NCBI GenBank assembly: GCA_963763575.1
Contig: CAVXPD010000017.1
Location: 62,001 to 126,000 of the forward strand
Length of the DNA: 64,000 nt
Direction: 5' to 3'
Origin: Bog-473 sp963763575
GTDB taxonomy: Bacteria > Actinomycetota > Acidimicrobiia > Acidimicrobiales > RAAP-2
Numbering within the stretch: the stretch's first letter is position 1; each line of letters starts with the position of its first letter. Below, piece by piece: positions 52,172 to 60,954 of the stretch. Both the position numbers and the translations under genes were made by a program. The notes under the pieces are model-generated. The model saw only the letters and a list, made by a program, of their open reading frames with translations. It was not told the DNA's origin and did no database searches.

Positions 52172-52903
52172 TTAGGAAGACTTCTCCCACACCGATACGT
52201 GCTTGGTGCTTTCGCTCGTGAACGGCTCGTGCCCCCAGCCCCCCCACCTGTCCCTCAGCGACATTCCGGCGATTCGCGCCATGAGATCGAGCTCGGAAGG
52301 CCACACGTGGCGGAATGGAGCCGAAAAGGACTCGAGACGTCCGTCTTGATTCCACCAATGGTGCGAGTAGGCGATCTGTGAGGCAGCGTCGTACTCCTCA
52401 AATCCCACGTGCGTCGGTGTCACCGCAATGGGCACGACCGTCTCGCCCGGAGGCAATCGCCGTAGAGCGGGGATCATGACCTCGATGAGAAAGAGTCCGC
52501 CCGGCTCCAGGTGAGTTGCCGCGTTTACGAAGCACGCGACCTGTTCTTCCTGCGTCGTCAGGTTCATGATCGTGTTGGCAACCAGGTACACCAGCCGATA
52601 TGACTCGTTCAGCTTGGTCGTTGCCATGTCTCCGACGTTGACTCCGATCTCCTCCGAACCAGGCTTCTTCTGTAACTCGTGAACCATGTCAGGCGAAAGC
52701 TCGATGCCGTCGACCCGGATTCCCAGCGCACTGAGGGGTAGAGCGACGCGGCCCGTGCCCACAGCGAACTCCAGCGCAGGACCGGGCGCCGCCAGCTGCG
52801 CCAGCAGGTCAACCATGGGCTCGACGACTGCCGGCTCCCAGGTCTCAGGCCACCGTTGGTCGTAACGCTTGGCGATCCGCTCGTCGAAGGCGTTCTCTGG
52901 CAT
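52172..52903 (-). CDS. Class I SAM-dependent methyltransferase
   Basis: A 243-residue methyltransferase. SAM motif I is 'ALEFAVGTGRVALPLSALG', motif II acid in 'VDGIELSPDMV', followed by 'VYLVANTIMNLTTQEEQV' and 'EPGGLFLIEVMIPALRRLP'. The substrate is unknown. ATG 52903 is preferred over upstream in-frame codons. Codon use is more mixed and GC lower than surrounding genes, suggesting horizontal acquisition along with the two downstream genes. Confidence 0.85.
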   Translation of the reverse strand: MPENAFDERIAKRYDQRWPETWEPAVVEPMVDLLAQLAAPGPALEFAVGTGRVALPLSALGIRVDGIELSPDMVHELQKKPGSEEIGVNVGDMATTKLNESYRLVYLVANTIMNLTTQEEQVACFVNAATHLEPGGLFLIEVMIPALRRLPPGETVVPIAVTPTHVGFEEYDAASQIAYSHHWWNQDGRLESFSAPFRHVWPSELDLMARIAGMSLRDRWGGWGHEPFTSESTKHVSVWEKSS

Positions 52904-52990
52904 TGGACAAGATAGTTCCACAGGCACGGCGGCGCCGGGTTCCCTGAACCGTCTGACGAGAACTATCCCTCGACGGCCACTATGCCGAGT

Positions 52991-53555
52991 TCATGGCTCC
53001 GTCGGTTTGGGCACCGGGACGACGTCACCCAGGCTCTCGAGCAACCGCTCGTCCACCAGGATCGGGGCCGGGACCGGCATGCGCAGGGCGAGCACCAGGC
53101 CGTCGGAAGGCCGGCAGTCGACGCACTCGCGGCCTGCCTGCGTCATGAGGTCGAGCTCAGCAAGGAGGTTCCCCTCCTCGCGGCCGACCAACCGGACCGC
53201 GATGACGTCGATGTGGGCGCGCTGGAGCACCTGCATGAACAGTTCGTGGGTCATGGGGCGCCGCCCGTCCATGCGACGCAGCGCGAGGGCCAACGCGGTG
53301 CCCTCGGGGAGCCCGATCGGGAACACGAGCTCACGCATCGGAGGCTCCGCCTCGACGAGGGTGACCGATGGGTACTGCGAGGGCAGCTCGAGCCGCACGT
53401 CCTCGACGTCCATGACCCGGAACGTCGCGTCCACGGGCATCGGGGTTGGTTTCGGATTCCTCTTCGGATGTGGACTCAGGCGTCGGGGCGACACCGGCAG
53501 CCGGCTCCGGCGCCACCGTCTCGGTGGCCTCGACCTCCCGCTGCACGTCCGTCAT
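52991..53555 (-). CDS. DUF151 bifunctional nuclease-family protein, apparent frameshift
   Basis: The DUF151 core (from 'MPVDATFRVMDVEDVRLELP') is complete, with 'LVFPIGLPEGTALALAL', 'IDVIAVRLVG', and the acidic 'ECVDCRPSDGLVLAL'. A 38-residue acidic leader (starting ATG 53555, overlapping the rodA stop) is in another frame and would join it if one C of the CCCC at coding positions 53445-53442 were removed. Repaired length is 187 residues. If the sequence is correct, the core gene starts at ATG 53440 or GTG nearby and the leader is a separate ORF. Members are divalent-metal nucleases or DNA/RNA-binding proteins. Confidence 0.8.
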
Positions 53556-54703
53556 CTGTGTCTCCGGCGCGTGCCGACACTGAGCGTGAATCCGATGGCG
53601 GCGAAGAACACCAGCACCGCGGTGCCGCCATAACTGATGAAGGGGAGCGGGATGCCGGTAATCGGCATGATGCCCATCGTCATGCCGGCATTCTGGAAGA
53701 CGCTGAAGGCAATGAAGGCGAACAGACCGGAGCAGATCAAACGACCGAAGATGTCCCGCGCCACGACCGCCGCGTGCAACACCCGCCAGGCGATGATGCC
53801 GAGGAGCGATAGCACCCCGACCGAGCCCACGAAACCGAGCTGCTCGCCGATGGCGGTGAAGATGAAGTCTGTTTGCTGCTCGGGCACGTAGCCGAGATTG
53901 GTCTGTGCCCCGTGGCCGATGCCGGCACCGAAGATCCCTCCCGAACCAATGGCGTTCTTCGCCTGCGACAAGTTGTAGATGGCCGACTGCACGTAGGGGT
54001 TGTTGCTCTTTTGACCCGGGTTCAAGAACGCGGTCACCCGCGCGATCTGATACTTGTGCAGCAGGCCGCTCTCGACGGCGAAGAGCACGACGAGGGCCGT
54101 GCCGACGAGCAGCATGATGAGGATACGGATGGGCAGGCCCGCAACGGCCAACAAGACCAGCAAAACGATCACCAAGATCATCGCCGTCCCCAGGTCGGGC
54201 TGCACCAGGACCAGAGCGATCGGGATGGCGGCCATGATCAGGAGGCGGAAGACATCACGCCAGGCCAGGCCCTGTTCGTCGCGGCGCGCGCAATACGCCG
54301 AGACGGCCAAAATCAACGCGAGCACGGCGAATTCGGACGGTTGAAGCTGGAGCGGTCCCAGGCTGAACCAGCGCGCCGCGCCCTGGGCGCTGCTGCCCAC
54401 GACGTAGACGCCCATGAGCGCCAGGACGGTCAGCCAATAGAGGATGTTGGCCACGGGTTCCCAGCGCCGGTAGTCGATGACCGCGAGGATCACCATCACG
54501 ATGACCCCGAGGACGACGAAGAGACCCTGCTTCTTGAGGAACGTCTTGGGATCCTCGCCCTGAGCCAGCAGGGAGCCGCGAGTCGCCGTGTAGACCATGA
54601 CCACGCCGATGACCGAGACGGCAAGAGTGGCCCCGACCAGGAGAAAGTCGAACGGGGGCACGCTGCGCCGCGAGGCAACGTGTGTTCGGGCAAGTGTGGT
54701 CAT
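53552..54703 (-). CDS. rodA: RodA-type SEDS glycosyltransferase
   Basis: A 383-residue SEDS protein with about ten helices: 'DFLLVGATLAVSVIGVVMVYTA' pattern, 'QGAARWFSLGPLQLQPSEFA', 'LVLVQPDLGTAMILVIV', 'VPEQQTDFIFTAIGEQLGF' and 'GIPLPFISYGGTAVL'. It polymerises glycan strands with a PBP2-type partner, not present here. ATG 54703 matches the family; the longer open frame has no ribosome site. The extracellular loop reads 'FLNPGQKSNNPYVQSAIYN', lacking the common DPxGxGY form. A TATTCT box is near 54721. The stop overlaps the next gene (ATGA). Confidence 0.92.
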   Translation of the reverse strand: MTTLARTHVASRRSVPPFDFLLVGATLAVSVIGVVMVYTATRGSLLAQGEDPKTFLKKQGLFVVLGVIVMVILAVIDYRRWEPVANILYWLTVLALMGVYVVGSSAQGAARWFSLGPLQLQPSEFAVLALILAVSAYCARRDEQGLAWRDVFRLLIMAAIPIALVLVQPDLGTAMILVIVLLVLLAVAGLPIRILIMLLVGTALVVLFAVESGLLHKYQIARVTAFLNPGQKSNNPYVQSAIYNLSQAKNAIGSGGIFGAGIGHGAQTNLGYVPEQQTDFIFTAIGEQLGFVGSVGVLSLLGIIAWRVLHAAVVARDIFGRLICSGLFAFIAFSVFQNAGMTMGIMPITGIPLPFISYGGTAVLVFFAAIGFTLSVGTRRRHR

Positions 54704-54732
54704 ATCGGGGATTCGGGGACAGAATACCGGCC

Positions 54733-55713
54733 GTGACCTCACCCCCCCTGGCGCCTGACCTCGCCCTGCTCGGGACGACGACCCAGGTCACCGCGGGCGG
54801 TGGATGGCTCTACCACCTGCTTACCAAGCTCGGCGTCAGTCCGGACACGGCGTCGACCGTCACCGACCTGATCGTGCGGCCGTTGAGCATCCTCATCGTC
54901 GTCATCGTGGCGGCGCTGGTCGCTCGCTACGGTGCCAAGGCGCTCCGACGGGTCCTCACCCGCGTCGCCAACCAGGCGGCCAGCCGGTCCGGCGCGACGA
55001 ACGCCAGCGCCCGGGTCACAACGATGTCGGGGATCGTGACGAACGTGTGGCGTCTGTTCGTGTTCGTGGTGGCCGGTTCGATCGTGCTCGGGCTGCTGGG
55101 AATCAACCTCACCCCGATTCTGGCGAGCGCGACCATCATCGGTGCCACGCTCGGGTTCGGCGCGCAGCAGATCGTGCGTGACTACTTCTCCGGTCTCCTG
55201 ATGACGATGGAGGACCAGTACAACGTCGGCGATTCGATCACCATCGCGACGGCCACCATCGGGAGCGTGACCGGTGTGGTGGAGGATGTGACGATGCGCC
55301 TGACGCGCTTCCGCGCCGTCGACGGCACCATCTACGTCATCCCCAACGGCGATATCCGCCTGATGGGCAACCTGTCGCGCGGCTGGGCCCGCGCCGTGGT
55401 CGACCTGACGCTGCCGGGGTCGGACGCCGCGAACCTGGAGTCGGTGAGCTCGGTGATCACGGCGGCAGCCCACGAGGTGGCGTCCCGACCGGAGTACGCC
55501 GCACACTCCACCGAGCCGCCGCACCTCGTCGGGCTCTTCGCGGCGGACGCGTCGACCATCACGATGCGGGTCATGCTGCTCACCATTCCCTCGCAGCGGG
55601 ACTCGCTGACCCGTGCGCTGCGCGAGACGACGATCGCAGCCCTGGCCAAGGCACAGCTGTGGCCGGTCGGCGGCGCGGCGCCGGCCGCTCCGACCGGGGA
55701 ACGTTCGGGTTAG
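54733..55713 (+). CDS. MscS-family mechanosensitive channel
   Basis: A 326-residue MscS-like channel. A short periplasmic N-terminus, TM1 about 48-65 ('PLSILIVVIVAALVARYG'), TM2 about 110-130, and the pore helix plus beta domain 'TLGFGAQQIVRDYFSGLLM', 'MEDQYNVGDSI', 'DGTIYVIPNGDIR'. It relieves turgor under hypo-osmotic shock. GTG 54733 keeps a sensible N-terminus. It is divergent from rodA by 29 bases, so their promoters overlap. Confidence 0.93.
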   Translation: MTSPPLAPDLALLGTTTQVTAGGGWLYHLLTKLGVSPDTASTVTDLIVRPLSILIVVIVAALVARYGAKALRRVLTRVANQAASRSGATNASARVTTMSGIVTNVWRLFVFVVAGSIVLGLLGINLTPILASATIIGATLGFGAQQIVRDYFSGLLMTMEDQYNVGDSITIATATIGSVTGVVEDVTMRLTRFRAVDGTIYVIPNGDIRLMGNLSRGWARAVVDLTLPGSDAANLESVSSVITAAAHEVASRPEYAAHSTEPPHLVGLFAADASTITMRVMLLTIPSQRDSLTRALRETTIAALAKAQLWPVGGAAPAAPTGERSG

Positions 55714-55719
55714 TTCGGG

Positions 55720-56640
55720 CTAGTTCTCGTGCGGGTGGGCCGCCTCGGCGGCCTGCCACATCGCCTCGAGCGGCGGCTCGGCCGCCGTCCAGATGACCAG
55801 CTGGGCCGCCGCCTGATGCACCAGCATGCCGAGGCCATCGAGCCCGGTGGCCCCCGCAGCGGCCGCCTCGCGGAGCCAGCGCGTCGGACGGGGCACGTAG
55901 ATCAGGTCGGCGGCGAGCTGCCCCTGCCCGAGGAGCGAGGGGGCCACGAGCCACGGCGGCGCTTCCTCCGTTTCCCGGTCCTCGACCCCGGTCATGCCAA
56001 GCGGAGTGGCGTTGACGACGAGGTCCGCAGCCGTCACCGCCTCCGCGACCGCCTTGGCGTCGTTCGGCACCGCCGTCCCCCGGGCGCCGGCCAAGGCCGC
56101 CGCTTCGACGGCGCGCTCGTGGGTGCGGTTGACGACCGCCACGCCGGCCGCCCCGGCGCGCGCGAGGGCGAGCACCACGGCCCGGGCCGCACCGCCGGCC
56201 CCGGCGACGAGGCAGCGGCGGCCGTCCGGGTCGAAGCCGGCGCCGCGGTCGAGCGACGCCACGAAGCCCTCGCCGTCGGTGTTGGTCCCGAACAGCGAGT
56301 CGTCGGAGCGATGGACGCAGTTGACCGCGTCCAGCAGACGGGCCACGTCACTGGGCTGGTCGACGAGGGCCGCCACCGCTTCTTTGTGGGGCATGGTGAC
56401 CGACAAGCCCGCGAGGCGCGCCCGCCGCATTTCCTCGAGCGCCTCCGCCGCCCGGCCCGGCGGGATGTCGAACGCGTAGGAGCGCCAGGAGTCGAGGCCG
56501 AGCGCGGCGAACGCCGTGTTGTGCAACAGCGGCGACAACGAATGCGCGACCGGGCTGCCGATGACGCCGACGAGGGTGGCGGCGGGTCCGGCCTCGGCCC
56601 TCGCCTGCTCCATGCTCAGCGGTGAGCCGGTCGGCGTCAT
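55720..56640 (-). CDS. aroE: Shikimate dehydrogenase
   Basis: AroE reduces 3-dehydroshikimate with NADPH. The 306-residue enzyme has 'GSPVAHSLSPLLHN', catalytic Lys in 'LSVTMPHKEAV', Asp in 'FGTNTDGEG', the Rossmann 'LVAGAGGAARAVVLAL', 'VVNRTHER', and 'GLGMLVHQAA'. The order alaS-ruvX-mltG-aroE is conserved in actinobacteria. The gap to mltG is 15 bases. Confidence 0.95.
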   Translation of the reverse strand: MTPTGSPLSMEQARAEAGPAATLVGVIGSPVAHSLSPLLHNTAFAALGLDSWRSYAFDIPPGRAAEALEEMRRARLAGLSVTMPHKEAVAALVDQPSDVARLLDAVNCVHRSDDSLFGTNTDGEGFVASLDRGAGFDPDGRRCLVAGAGGAARAVVLALARAGAAGVAVVNRTHERAVEAAALAGARGTAVPNDAKAVAEAVTAADLVVNATPLGMTGVEDRETEEAPPWLVAPSLLGQGQLAADLIYVPRPTRWLREAAAAGATGLDGLGMLVHQAAAQLVIWTAAEPPLEAMWQAAEAAHPHEN

Positions 56641-56655
56641 CGGGCCGCGACGGCG

Positions 56656-57837
56656 TCAGGGGAGCCCACGGGACTTCGCGAGCTGTTCGTTCGCCAGCTG
56701 TTCGGCGTAGGTGTCGGAGAAAGCCATGACCCCATTCTTCTGGACGAGCACGAAGTACAGCCAGGACCCGGGCGGCGGGTGCAGCGCCGCGTCGAGTGCG
56801 GTGTGCGACGGCATGCAGATGGGCGTGGGCGTCAAGCCGGCGTTCAGATAGGTGTTGTAGGGCGACTGTTTCTGCAGGTCCTGTGCTGTCACCGGTCCGC
56901 CATCCTGGCCCAGCGCGTACAGGACGGTCGAGTCCATCTGCAGCGGCATGCCCCGGGCGAGGCGGTTGTAGATGACCCGGGCCACCTTGGGCATGTTGAA
57001 CGTGTAGTAGCCCTCCTTCTCGACGATGGAGGCCACGATGACGACCTCGTAGGGGGAGTAGCCGAGGGCGGCGGCCGACGCCGAGCTCAGGCCCAGCGCC
57101 TGGGCGTCACGGTCGAAGCGGTCGACCATGTCACGCACGATGGTGAGGTCGGTCTCGCCGGGAAGGATCAGGTACTCCCCCGTCCCCAGCAACCCCTCGA
57201 GGTCGCTGGAGCCCGGCGGCGAGAAGACCGAATGCACCGCACCGCTCGCCGCGGCCGTCTGGAAGCCCCCGGACCGGTGACCGGGGATGCTGTCGACCTG
57301 CGCGGCCACCTCGGCGAGGGTGAAGCCAGGACGGACGTCGACCGGGTAGATGTTGGGTCCGGCCGCGAGGAGGGCGCGCACCTCGCCGAACGTCTGGTTC
57401 TGGTGCAAGGCGTAGCTCCCCGGCTCCACGGTGGGCGTGCCGTGGAGGAAGTTCGAGATCTGGAACGCCAGCGAGCTCCCGATGACCCCGTGCTGGCTGA
57501 GCGAGCTGGTCACCGAACCGAACGACTCGCCCTCGGAGACAGTGACGACGACCTGCTTGCCCGGTGGGCCGAGTGCGTTGGCCTCCAGCTCGTACCAGAG
57601 CGCGAAGGCGAGGATCAGCACGAGCAAGGAGCCGCCGACGATGGCCACCACGCGACGGCGGCGCCGGATCCGCGCCGCCCGGGCGGCGCGTCGGTCCGAC
57701 CGGGCCTGGGGCGATTCGGGTTGCTCCTCGACGACGAGGCCGGCTTCGGTGCCGGGGACCTCGTGGTCGAGCTCGCGCTCGCCCCGCGGCGGCTCCGGCC
57801 ATTGCCCCCCGCCGTCAGGCGGTCCGGTGCCGCTCAC
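56656..57837 (-). CDS. mltG: Endolytic murein transglycosylase
   Basis: MltG cuts nascent glycan strands and sets their length. The 393-residue protein has a long charged cytosolic N-terminus (1-65), one TM helix ('VVAIVGGSLLVLILAFALWY'), a LysM-like part, and the YceG catalytic domain with Glu in 'VASIVEKEGYY', 'YNRLARGMPLQMDSTVLYAL', 'PYNTYLNAGLTPTPI' and 'LYFVLVQKNGVMAFS'. GTG 57837 overlaps the ruvX stop (GTGA). Confidence 0.94.
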   Translation of the reverse strand: MSGTGPPDGGGQWPEPPRGERELDHEVPGTEAGLVVEEQPESPQARSDRRAARAARIRRRRRVVAIVGGSLLVLILAFALWYELEANALGPPGKQVVVTVSEGESFGSVTSSLSQHGVIGSSLAFQISNFLHGTPTVEPGSYALHQNQTFGEVRALLAAGPNIYPVDVRPGFTLAEVAAQVDSIPGHRSGGFQTAAASGAVHSVFSPPGSSDLEGLLGTGEYLILPGETDLTIVRDMVDRFDRDAQALGLSSASAAALGYSPYEVVIVASIVEKEGYYTFNMPKVARVIYNRLARGMPLQMDSTVLYALGQDGGPVTAQDLQKQSPYNTYLNAGLTPTPICMPSHTALDAALHPPPGSWLYFVLVQKNGVMAFSDTYAEQLANEQLAKSRGLP

Positions 57838-58271
57838 GTCCTGTCCAGCCACGCCTGCAACAACACCATCGCCGCCGCGCTGTCGACGACCCGGCGTGCC
57901 TCCCTGCCCCGGCGGCCCGCCGCCGCCAGGGAGCGCTCCGCCTCCACCGTGGTGAAGCGCTCGTCGACCGTCTCGACCGCGATGCCGAGCGGCTCGAGCA
58001 GCGCACGCAGCGAGGCCGCCTCGTCGAGGGCGGCGCGGGCGGCCGGGCCGGCGTCGCCGGACAGGCTCAAGGGCAGTCCCACGAGAACAAGCGACGCCTC
58101 CACCTCGCGTACGGCGTCGAGCACGGCACGGCGGTCGGACTCCGGGTCGCCGCTGCGTTCGATCGTGCCCCAGGGGCTGGCCAGGGTGCGCCCGCTGTCG
58201 CTGAAGGCGACCCCGATACGGCGCGCACCAAGGTCGAGCGCGGCGACACGGCCCGTTGCCGGGGAACTCAC
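57834..58271 (-). CDS. ruvX: RuvX/YqgF Holliday-junction-resolvase-like protein
   Basis: A 145-residue RNase H-fold protein. Seen: 'ALDLGARRIGVAFSD' with the first catalytic Asp, 'LVLVGLPLSLSGDAG', 'VDERFTTVEAERSL' and 'DSAAAMVLLQAWLD'. YqgF is linked to 16S rRNA 5' processing and, in mycobacteria, to junction resolution. GTG 58271 overlaps the alaS stop (GTGA). Confidence 0.94.
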   Translation of the reverse strand: MSSPATGRVAALDLGARRIGVAFSDSGRTLASPWGTIERSGDPESDRRAVLDAVREVEASLVLVGLPLSLSGDAGPAARAALDEAASLRALLEPLGIAVETVDERFTTVEAERSLAAAGRRGREARRVVDSAAAMVLLQAWLDRT

Positions 58272-60871
58272 GCGGACAGGAGTCGCCGCGCCTCGGCCAA
58301 CGCCGCCTCGATCTGCGAGGGGTCCCTCCCGCCCGCCAGCGCGAGGTCGGCCGACCCCCCTCCGCCGCCGCCCACCATTTTCCCGAGCGTGCGCACCAGC
58401 TGTGTCGCGTCGGGCTCGCCACCGGTCGCAGCGGCGATCGCAGCCTTCGTCCCGTCGGGGGACCCACCCAGCACCACCGCGCGCACGCCGTCGTGGCGCA
58501 GCACGGCCTGGGCCAGCGAGCGCAGCGCGTCGGGCTCGACGTCGTCGCGGCGAGCGACGACGACGCCGCTCTCGGCCACCGCCGACTCGGCCAGCGTGCG
58601 CGCCTCGGCCTCGCTCGACTGCTGGCGCAGCCGCGACAGCTCCCGCTCGGCCTCGCGCTGGCGTTCCATGACCCGCCCGATCGCCGCCACCAGCTCGTCG
58701 GGCTCGGTGCGCAGCATCTCGGACGCCGCCTGCACCAACCGCTCCCGTTCCTTGGCCCGATCCAGTGAGGCATGTCCGGTCAGCGCGAAGAGCCGCCGCG
58801 TGTTCGAGCCGATGGAGCCCTCCGACAGCAGCGTGATCGGACCGATCTGGCCGAGCGAGTCGACATGGGTCCCGCCGCAGAACTCCAACGACGACGGGCC
58901 TGCTTGCACCACGCGCACCGACTCGCCGTACTTCTCGCCGAAGAAGGCGATGGCGCCCATCTCCTCGGCCTCGTCGCGCGACGTCTCGGTCGTCTCGACG
59001 AAGACGTCCGTGAGCACCGCGTTGTTCGCCAGGTCGAACACCTCGTCGAGTTGCTCGCGCGTCGGCTGCTCGTGGTGCGAAAAGTCGAAGCGCAGGTAGT
59101 CGGGCCCCACCAGCGACCCCTGCTGGCGCACGTGCTCGCCCAGCACCGTCCGCAGGGCCGCATGGAGGAGGTGGGTCGCGGTGTGGTTGCGCCGGATCGC
59201 CTCCCGCCGCTCGACGTCGATGGTGGCCAGCGCGTCCTGTCCCGCCGCGACGTCCCCCGACACGCGTGCCTTGTGCGCGATCAGCCCGGGCGCGGCGTAC
59301 TGGGTGTCGTAGACGTCGGCGATGCCCGACTCGGTGACGATGGTGCCGGTGTCGCCGATCTGGCCGCCGCCCTCGGCATAGAACGGGGTCCGGTCCAGGA
59401 CGATCTCGACCGTACGCCCGTCGGCTCGGCCCTCGGCGCTGGCCGCGTCCCGGTGGTCGCCGCTGCCCTCGAGCACGGCCACCACCCGCGCCGGCGCCTC
59501 GTAGTTCTGCAAACCGCGCCCGACGAACGACGTCGGGCCCTCGGTCTCGAGGAGCGCCCGGTACGCAGCCTCGTCGCCCGCCCGCGACGCCTTGGCCGCC
59601 GACCGCGCCCGCTCGCGCTGATCGGCCATGGCGGCATCGAAGCCCGCCCGGTCCACCTCGACCCCCACGTCGCGCGCCAGCTCCTCGGTCAGCTCGATCG
59701 GGAAGCCGTGCGTGTCGTGCAGGGTGAAGGCGACGTCGCCGCCGAGCACCGGCGACCCGCCGGCGAACGCCTCCTCGAGCCGGCTCAGCCCGGCGCGCAG
59801 TGTGCGGTCGAAGCCGGCCTCCTCGCGCGCCACGACGTTGACGATGAGGTCGTGCTGCGCCCGCAGCGCCGGGTAGGCCTCGCCCAGCACTTCCGTGGCG
59901 GCCTGCACCAAAGCGGGACCGATCGGCTTGTCCACCCCGAGGCGCCGGGCGGCCAACACGGCGCGGCGCACGACCCGCCGCAGCACGTAGCCGCGGCCCT
60001 CGTTGGCCGGCAGGACGCCGTCGGCCACCAGCATGGAAAAGGCGCGCCCGTGGTCGGCCAGCACGCGCAGCGCGACGTCGGTCCGCTCGTCGGTCCCGTA
60101 GGGGGTGCCGACGATGGAGGCCGCCGTGTCGATGATCGGCAGGAACAGATCGGTGTCGTACATGGAGTCGTGGCCCTGGAGGACGGGGAGGATCCGCTCG
60201 AGGCCGGCCCCCGTGTCGATGTTCTTGCGCGGCAGTTCGGTCAGCACGCCGTCCGCGTCGCGGTTGTACTGCATGAAGACGAGGTTCCACATCTCGACGA
60301 AGCGCTCGCTGCCGCCGTGCTTGGGCCCGCCGTCGTGCCCGTAGGCCTCGCCCTTGTCGATGAAGATCTCCGAGTCCGGGCCGCAGGGGCCGGTGTCGCC
60401 CATCGCCCAGAAGTTGTCCTCGTCGCCCATGCGTTGGATGCGATCTCGCGGCACGCCGACGGCGTCGACCCAGATCTGCTCGGCCTCGTCGTCGCTCTCG
60501 TGGACCGTGACCCAGAGACGGTCGCCGTCGAGACCGAAGACCTCGGTGAGCAGTTCCCAGGCCATGGGGATGGCGTCCGCCTTGAAGTAGTCCCCGAAGC
60601 TGAAGTTGCCCAGCATCTCGAAGAAGGTGCAGTGGTAGGTGTCGGTGCCGATGATCTCGATGTCGGGTGTGCGGAAGCACTTCTGGATCGAGGTGGCCCG
60701 GGGCCAGGGCGCGACCTCGTCACCCACGAAGTAGGGCTTGAACGGCACCATGCCCGCGATGGTGAACAGGACCGATGGGTCGTGCGGGATGAGGCTGGCG
60801 GAAGGGACGGCGACGTGGTCGCGCTCGGAGAAGAAGCGCGTGAAGGCCGCCCTCAAACCGTTGGCGTCCAT
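58268..60871 (-). CDS. alaS: Alanyl-tRNA synthetase
   Basis: AlaS charges tRNA-Ala and edits Ser/Gly. The 867-residue protein has all domains: class II core starting 'ANGLRAAFTRFFSERDHV' with 'MVPFKPYFVG', the tRNA-recognition helical region, the editing domain with Zn ligands 'HTATHLLHAAL' and 'CGGTHVDSLG', and the C-terminal DHHA1 domain. Length and motifs are typical. TAAGCT 6 bases before the ATG, and no ribosome site, indicate a leaderless transcript that probably also drives ruvX, mltG and aroE. Confidence 0.97.
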   Translation of the reverse strand: MDANGLRAAFTRFFSERDHVAVPSASLIPHDPSVLFTIAGMVPFKPYFVGDEVAPWPRATSIQKCFRTPDIEIIGTDTYHCTFFEMLGNFSFGDYFKADAIPMAWELLTEVFGLDGDRLWVTVHESDDEAEQIWVDAVGVPRDRIQRMGDEDNFWAMGDTGPCGPDSEIFIDKGEAYGHDGGPKHGGSERFVEMWNLVFMQYNRDADGVLTELPRKNIDTGAGLERILPVLQGHDSMYDTDLFLPIIDTAASIVGTPYGTDERTDVALRVLADHGRAFSMLVADGVLPANEGRGYVLRRVVRRAVLAARRLGVDKPIGPALVQAATEVLGEAYPALRAQHDLIVNVVAREEAGFDRTLRAGLSRLEEAFAGGSPVLGGDVAFTLHDTHGFPIELTEELARDVGVEVDRAGFDAAMADQRERARSAAKASRAGDEAAYRALLETEGPTSFVGRGLQNYEAPARVVAVLEGSGDHRDAASAEGRADGRTVEIVLDRTPFYAEGGGQIGDTGTIVTESGIADVYDTQYAAPGLIAHKARVSGDVAAGQDALATIDVERREAIRRNHTATHLLHAALRTVLGEHVRQQGSLVGPDYLRFDFSHHEQPTREQLDEVFDLANNAVLTDVFVETTETSRDEAEEMGAIAFFGEKYGESVRVVQAGPSSLEFCGGTHVDSLGQIGPITLLSEGSIGSNTRRLFALTGHASLDRAKERERLVQAASEMLRTEPDELVAAIGRVMERQREAERELSRLRQQSSEAEARTLAESAVAESGVVVARRDDVEPDALRSLAQAVLRHDGVRAVVLGGSPDGTKAAIAAATGGEPDATQLVRTLGKMVGGGGGGSADLALAGGRDPSQIEAALAEARRLLSA

Positions 60872-60877
60872 CGCTCC

Positions 60878-60883
60878 AGCTTA
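60878..60883 (-). promoter_or_regulatory. -10 box for leaderless alaS
   Basis: TAAGCT (TANNNT) lies 6 bases before the alaS ATG. The -35 is not clear. Confidence 0.45.
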
Positions 60884-60954
60884 CCGGGGGCAAAAACGGG
60901 CTCTCGGCCTGCGCCGGGATGCGCCGGCCCGCCGGGGGCCGAGCCGTTGGCGTC

